NCBI GenBank assembly: GCA_032871835.1
Contig: CM065299.1
Location: 44,962,706 to 45,026,705 of the forward strand
Direction of reading: 5' to 3'
Origin: Dipteronia dyeriana
Taxonomy: Eukaryota > Streptophyta > Magnoliopsida > Sapindales > Sapindaceae
DNA length: 64,000 nt
Part shown: piece after piece, positions 58,410-64,000 of the stretch
Layout of the letters: each line of letters starts with the position of its first letter
Numbering within the stretch: position 1 is the first letter of the stretch
Notes under the pieces: generated by a model
What the model saw: only the letters and a program-made list of their open reading frames with translations
The model's database searches: none
What the model was told of the DNA's origin: nothing
Made by a program: the position numbers and the translations under genes

Positions 58410-59520
58410 TTAAGGATAGAAAATCTTCAGATATTGGGCATTGCATGGTCGAGATAGAACCCCTCCATTGGGTCAAGCAATCCAATAAATTCCATGGCCA
58501 GCTATCCCCTCGATCTTGTATGGACCTTCCCATTTATCAGCCAGGGATCCTGCGGCTTTTTTTTTGTGTTCAATGACACCTTCTTGAGCACCAGGTCTTC
58601 TAGCTAGAATTTCCTGATCCGAACAAAAGAGTTGTAGTGGCGAGCCACTCTTTATTGATATGCTGTATTTCTTATTCGGGACTTTTCCCTTTTTTCTTCA
58701 AGCTCACCCAAACTTTGTAGTAGCATGTCAACATTCTGTTCTTCATTGTATAGCCTGACCCGTGGTGACGCATACGATGTTTCTATGGGGATAATAGCTT
58801 CTGTTCCAAATGCTAAAGTGTACAGAGTCTCTCCTGTTGAAGTCCTCATTGTCGTCCGGTATGCCCATAATACTTCGGGAAGCTTTTCAACCCAGCTTCC
58901 TTTTTTGGCATCCAGCTTTGCTTTGATGATGTGCTTTATAATTTTATTTACTGCTTCTACCTGCCCATTTGTTTGAGGGTGGGCTGGTGTGGCATAGTAA
59001 TTAGCAATCTGGTACTTCTCGCACAACTGTCTGAACTTCAAGTTATCAAACTAGGTGCCATTGTCAGTGATTATAGTGTCCGAAACTCCAAACCTATAAA
59101 GTATGTTTTTCTTTACAAAATTTGTGGTGTTAGCTTCTGTGATATGCACCAGCGCTTCAGCTTCTGCCCATTTTGTGAAATAATAGATAGCGACTATGGC
59201 GTGATTTGCTCCACTCACTATCCCAGCTGGCATTGGGCCGATCAGGTCTAGGCCCCACATGGAAAATGGCCATGGGGAGGTGAGGTTTCTAAGCTTTTCT
59301 GGGGGTTGTCGGATATCGTTAGCAATCCTTTGACAGGTATTGCAACTTTTCGACCATTGATGTGCATCTGAGAAAAGCGTAGGCCAGTAATAGCCTTGCT
59401 AAGTACCTTACGCGCCAGACTTCTACACCCAGTGTGGTTCGCGTAAACTCCTCCGTGGATCTCTTGAAGTATTAGATGTGCATCTTCTTCTGGTACACAT
59501 TTCTGGAGAGCTCGGGAAAA
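58410..59520 (-). pseudogene. Element E integrase (broken)
   Basis: The His/Cys zinc region begins in the end of the open piece 59248-60204 (IHGGVYANHTGCRSLARKVL) and then shifts frame before CNTCQRIAND. The first Asp is near 59248 (WGLDLIGPMP), the second in IITDNGT at 59054-59068, followed by TAG (59051-59053). The Glu is near 58957 (QTNGQVEAVNKII). The C-terminal part runs to YLKIFYP and TAA at 58410. Apart from the TAG and one frameshift the D-D-E core is readable. Confidence 0.88.
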
Positions 59521-60585
59521 CCCCCTTCTGTATAATTCTCCTCCGATCATGGTATACCTAGCCGATCGATACCTAATGCGCTTTGCTAATACCAAATTTT
59601 CTAGGAGCACGCCTTCTTCCAGAAACCTTCTCAAATGGACCATCCAACCGTCTTGCGGTGTTCGGATTTCTAAAACTTCCAAATGCTTAGGTCCAGCTGT
59701 ACTCTGTTTAAGAAGGTGTGCAACTGGAATGGTCTTTGGTCTGATTGAGGTTGTTGCTGACGCTAATTTAGACAATGCGTCAGCCTTTTCATTTTCTTTC
59801 CTGGGGATCTGAGCGATCTTGTATTCTTTAAATTTTTGGAGGAGCTGTTTCGCGATGTCACGGTAGGCTATCATACCTTTATCTTTGGCCTGGTACTCGT
59901 CCATAACCTGGTTGACAACTACCTGTGAATCGCTGAATATCTCAACTTCATTTGCCCCGAGAGCTATGCAGACTCTGATTCCAGCTAACAATGCCTCGTA
60001 CTCGGCTTGATTATTGGTTGCTTTAAAATCAAATCTCATGGCACATTCAACATCATCTCCTTCTGGGGTGCGAACTACGATCCCTGCCCAGCTGCCATGA
60101 GTATTTGAAGATCCATCAACATACAGTTTCCATGGGAAACTCTTATCCAAGAGTCTTTTTACTTCCAGGTTTGGTTCTGCAAACTCGGCTATGAAGTCTG
60201 CCACAGCTTGTCCTTTGAGGGAGGTTCTGGGGACATAATAAATATCGAATTCACTTAGCTCAATTGCCCATTTGGTAAGTCTTCCTGATATTTCTAGTTT
60301 TTATAAAATTTGTCTTAATGCGCAATTGGTGAGAACCTGGATTGTATGGGCCTGAAAATATGGTCTCAGCTTTTTTGCTGCTGAAACCAATGCTAAGGCC
60401 ATCTTCTCGGCCTGTGAGTACCTGGTCTCAGCCGGTAAGAGTGTCTTGCTAGTATAATACACTAGTTTCTACACTCCATCTTCTATTCTGACTAAGACTG
60501 AACTTGCTGTAAGCTCGGTTATTGACAGATACAGCTGAAGTATTTCCCCTTTTTGCTGTTTTGAGAGAACGGGAGTCTGTCCCAA
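59521..60585 (-). pseudogene. Element E tandem RNase H domains
   Basis: First RNase H (60205-60585): LTASSVLVRIEDGV, stop, LVYYTSKTL, RYSQAEKMALALV and KWAIELSEFDIYYVPRTSLK. Second RNase H in the open piece to 60204: WKLYVDGSSN (Asp near 60117), DFKATNNQAEYEAL (Glu), FSDSQVVVNQV (Asp) and NEKADALSKLAS (Asp). All four catalytic acids of the second domain are kept. The domain pair is the Tat-lineage signature. Confidence 0.87.
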
Positions 60586-61640
60586 CTACTCTTTTATTTT
60601 TAAGAATGCCTGCTCGCACTCTTTATTCCACTCGAGTCCTATCCCTTTTTTGATTATCTTGAAGAATGGTGCGCACCTGTCTGTAGCCCTTGAGATGAAT
60701 CTTCCCAAGGAGGCTAAACACCCTGTTAAGCGTTGTACCTCTTTCAATGTTTTAGGTGAGGTCATTTCTTGCAAAGCCTGGATCTTCTAGGGATTAACTT
60801 CGATTCCTCTTTGATGGACTTGAAAACCCAAGAATCTCCCCGAATGGACTCCGAATAAACATTTGTTCGGGTTTAATTTCATCTGGTATCTTCTCAGAAC
60901 ATCAAATGTCTCACAGAGGTCCCGGACATGCTCATCTGCCGAGACGCTTTTAGTCAACATGTCATCAATGTACACTTCCATGTTTCTTCCTATTTTCTGA
61001 GTGAAGATTTTGTTAACCAACCTTTGATACTTAGCACCTGCATTTTTTATACCGAAGGGCATTACTGTGTAGCAATATAAACCCTGATCCATTGTGAAAG
61101 CTGTTTTTTCTTCATCAGCTTTGTTCATCCGGATCTGATTGTATCCCGCGTAAGCGTCCATGAAGCTGAACAATTCGTAACCTGCTGTGTCATCCACCAG
61201 TTGGTCTATCCTTAGAAGTGAGAAGCTATCCTTTGGACATGCCTTGTTCAGATCCGTGAAATCTACGCACATTCTCCATTGTCCATTTTTCTTTTGGACG
61301 AGGACTACGTTGGCTACCCACTGAGGGTAGCTGACTTCTCTGATTGATCCAGTTGCCAGTAGCTTTTCCACCTCTTGTTTGATTGTTGAATTCTTTCAGG
61401 ATGGAACGATCTTCTCTTTTGTATTACCGGTTTTGCATTTGGGCTAACTGCGAGGTGGTGGGATATTACTCGGGCATCTATTCCGATCATATCTTCGTGA
61501 CTCCAAGCGAATACATATTTGTACTCTCTAAGCAGATTGGTTAAGTCTTGCTTGACTTTTCCATCCAAGTTAGCCCCGATCTTGATTTTCTTATCCAGTT
61601 CGTCTTCTTCAAGTACTACTTCAGCCAATTATGTTTTGTA
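60586..61640 (-). pseudogene. Element E reverse transcriptase (mostly open)
   Basis: N-terminal part 61314-61628 (YVFAWSHEDMIGIDARVISH), then a frameshift near 61375. The core is open for 194 codons (60787-61371): WRMCVDFTDLNKACPKD, DAYAGYNQIRM, YTVMPFGIKNAGAKYQRL and the catalytic YIDDML at about 60955-60972. A TAG after GIEVNP (60787-60789) separates the connection segment 60586-60774 (LTGCLASLGRFISRATDRC). It is the best preserved gypsy RT here. Confidence 0.9.
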
Positions 61641-62290
61641 TTCATTCGAGTCCTCCCTTGGATCCAGTTCGAATCACAAGGATTCTTTACACTGATTTGG
61701 CTGCATTATGGTGCACACTTGTTCAGCATCATGCTTGTCTTTGTATACTGACAGGTTTGCTCTTCGGGCCATCTCTTAGGATCCCTTGACTATCCCAACC
61801 CCTTGTTCTGTTGGGAACTTGATCATTAATGCATAAGTGGCTGTCACGGCCCTTGTTTTATTCAGGAATGGCAGGCCCAATAATGCATTATACGGCCAAT
61901 TATCCAAGTCAACTACCACAAAGTCGAGCAGGACAGTCCTCTGGCATGGTGCCGTTCCGATCTTTACGGGTAGTTTTAATGTCCCGAGTGCCCTGACCTC
62001 TATCCCTCCAAACCCTCTTAATGGAGTATGGAAAGGCTGTAAATCTTTTCGGTCTAGTCTTAGCTGGTCGTATACGGCCACGCTTAGGATGTCTGCTGAA
62101 CTCCCATTATCTATTAAAATTCTCCGGACTTCCCTATGGCCAATCTGGGCAGTTATTACCAAAGCGTCATTAGGTCGAACATCGACGCCATGGGAATCTG
62201 CCTCTGTAAAGACTATTGGGTGTCATCCTTCGTTTACCCTTTTTGGGTCTGGCTCAACCGAGTTTACGTCGAAGTTATTCCTTGCTTCTA
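61641..62290 (-). pseudogene. Element E protease (largely intact)
   Basis: Open at 61776-62162. RRILIDNGSSADIL near 62078-62120 is the retropepsin active-site segment; LLDFVVVDLDNWPYNALLGL is the C-terminal hydrophobic-Gly segment. The upstream linker (VNSVEPDPKRVNEG) has one stop before HPIVFTEADSHGVDV. Family role: cleavage of the polyprotein. Confidence 0.85.
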
Positions 62291-64000
62291 TTGCTTCTCT
62301 GATTTCATGAGTTCGTTCTCGGTTGCTTCTCCCAGTAGAGGGTCCTCCGAAAATTGTATGTATGACTTGATTGGCTTTGGGGCTGGTTCTTTGATTTTGA
62401 CCAGGGTTGTGATCAACCTTGACTTCTCTCTTAGTTTCTGATCTCTCATCTTTTTTTAAGATTACATCCCTCAGGTGCCCTTCCCGAATAAGAGTCTCTA
62501 TGTAATCTCTGAGCTGGAAACACTTTGAAGTCTCATGCCCGGTTTCCTTGTGAAACCTGCAATACTTGGTTGTATCTCTTTGGGCAAACTGTGATTGTCA
62601 CCGCGGCTCTTGCACCATATTCTTCTCTTCCAAGATGGCTAAAATTTCTTCTTGTTTTTTTACAGAGGGGTGAAATTGGTATATCTGCCTCGGTATTTCT
62701 CTGTGGACCGTTCTGAATTGAGCCCATTACCCTCATCCTTGTTTTTATCCTTGTCGTTCCCTTTTAGCTTTCCCTTTTGATTCTGCCCTTTGGTTTCAAC
62801 ATCCTTCTGTTCGGGCTTTCCTCCATGCATATATCTCCTCCCTGTAGCTAATTCTTCTTCTTCGGCCAGTGTGTATCCTCCTGCCACATCGATCATGTCA
62901 GCATATCTAGTCAGCCGTGCTCTTCTCAAATCAAAGGATAGCCGTCCATTCTGCAAATTATTGATGAATGCAGCGATTATGGCTTCATCGTTTGCACTGC
63001 CAATCTCTGATACCCCTTAGCCGAATCTTCCTAGATATTTCTTCAATGACTCGTCTTTCCCTTGTTTTATTTGAGCAAGATAAGAAACTGACTTTTTCCT
63101 GTGAATGTTACTCGGGAATTACCTTGAGAAGCTCCTGCTTAATTCACTGAAACTCTTGATGCTTGCTGAAGGTAACCTTACGAACCACCTCAACCTCATA
63201 TCTCTCAGAGTTTATGGGAAGTTGAGACATAATAAGGGATCGCTGTGGGCATACTGGGCTATGGCATTTTTATAGTGTCTCACGTGCTCTTTCGGGTCCG
63301 TGTCTTTCTTAAACTGCTCCACGTGCGGCATCCTGAACCTTTCTGGGAAAGGGGTCCGCTAGATTTCCTTGGTAAATGGGTTGTCTGAGTCGTCGTCAAA
63401 TAAATCATTATAGCCATAACGTCTAACCAAGGCATCCATCTGACGCCTATTGTTCTCGACTTCTTGAGTTAGGCTTTGGATCATGACATCTCTGTCCCCC
63501 ACCTGGCTTCCTCGACGGTTGAACCGTTGGGTAACTGTCATTCTTTTTGGCTCTTCACTTTGATGCCGAGTTTCTCGCATGACTCCGTAATGACGTTTGT
63601 GATGAGGCCGATCGCTATCTTCTGATGATGACCAATCCCTGTGCCGTCATATTTACATTGTCTAGTGCGGACTGTTTGATTGTGGTCTAGCCTCTGGTGA
63701 TGTTGTTCCTTTTCGAGAGTTTCCTATCCAGCTGGGTTGATTGGGAAAGAGTTCTTTCTGGTTTCTGTCATAGTTATTCCTGGCCCAACCACCACCAAAC
63801 GGAGCCTTACGGGTGGAGGATTGGGAGTATGTGCTCCTGCAGCCAGTAGATCAATCCCTTCCCTCGCTGCGTCTGTCACCAATTGCTGCAAGGCCTCTTG
63901 GAAACGCAGCGTAAGATCTCTGTTGGTTAGAGAAACTTGTTGGATCCCTGCCAGGTGTGCAGGCTGGTTTTCTGTGTTTGTTGTAGGATCTTGTGACGTG
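62291..64000 (-). pseudogene. Element E gag (N-terminal end outside window)
   Basis: A His/Cys knuckle YCRFHKETGHETSKC, with spacing CX2HX4HX4C, lies near 62520-62565. Upstream, the capsid core has FINNLQNGRLSFDLRRARL-like sequence (about 62900-62980) and a stop in LGRFG-stop near 63018. The open piece 63359-63580 (RFNRRGSQVGDRDVMIQSL) matches D. The rest to the edge is broken; by alignment with D the start would be near 64050. Confidence 0.83.

Larger units (their letters stand above)
53034..64000 (-). mobile_element. Element E, Ty3/gypsy Tat lineage, 5' end outside window
   Basis: Same plan as D: 3' LTR 53034-53935, antisense gene 54413-57392, tandem array 57538-57850, and gag-pol on the minus strand from the right edge to 58410. 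Gag starts about 50 bp beyond the window by comparison with D. It is related to D but clearly diverged, and its frames are somewhat better kept, especially in protease, RT and the second RNase H. Confidence 0.9.

Overview
This window is a repeat block from a large-genome flowering plant, probably a dicot. I see no host gene, rRNA, tRNA gene or CRISPR array. The plant origin follows from Ty1/copia elements with plant initiator-Met tRNA primer sites (TGGTATCAGAGC), Sirevirus-like gag remnants, and Ty3/gypsy Tat-lineage elements with a doubled RNase H. The coding regions I examined carry stops, frameshifts or deletions, so the genes are annotated as pseudogenes.

Layout. 1-1374: right part of a copia family-A LTR (A3, +). 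1375-4794: copia A2 (-), into which A3 is inserted. 4795-11197: Sirevirus-like non-autonomous element S1 (+), inserted in the A2 gag; its 3' LTR is cut. 11198-11855: fragment of a family-A LTR (-), probably the 5' LTR of A2. 11856-16948 and 29823-30194: copia B1 (+), split by a whole copia B2 of the same family in the opposite orientation (16949-29822). B2 gag is itself split by a solo LTR, S3 (22409-25687, perfect 5-bp target duplication), which holds a 738-bp MITE. 30195-34816: left part of a second Sirevirus-like element, S2 (+). 34817-41550: copia A1 (+). 41551-53033: gypsy/Tat element D (-). 53034-64000: gypsy/Tat element E (-), running off the right edge.

Reading the junctions in order gives a chain of insertions, A2 > B1 > S2 > A1 > D > E. 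Each newer element cuts the previous one, and the right-hand remnants should lie beyond the window in reverse order.

The most interesting part is the two Tat elements. Each has gag-pol on the minus strand and, between the integrase end and the 3' LTR, a long plus-strand (antisense) gene. That gene has three exons with GT-AG introns at matching places in both copies, a domain resembling the plant 'putative gypsy type transposon' family, and a coiled-coil C-terminal part. The convergent ends of the antisense gene and pol flank a dimeric tandem array (47-bp monomers in D, 45-46 bp in E) whose alternate monomers carry perfect inverted 10-mers. Extra antisense ORFs and 3' tandem repeats are known for some Tat-lineage elements (Grande is one), so the architecture has precedent. 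The spliced structure and the hairpin-forming array are the points I rate highest.
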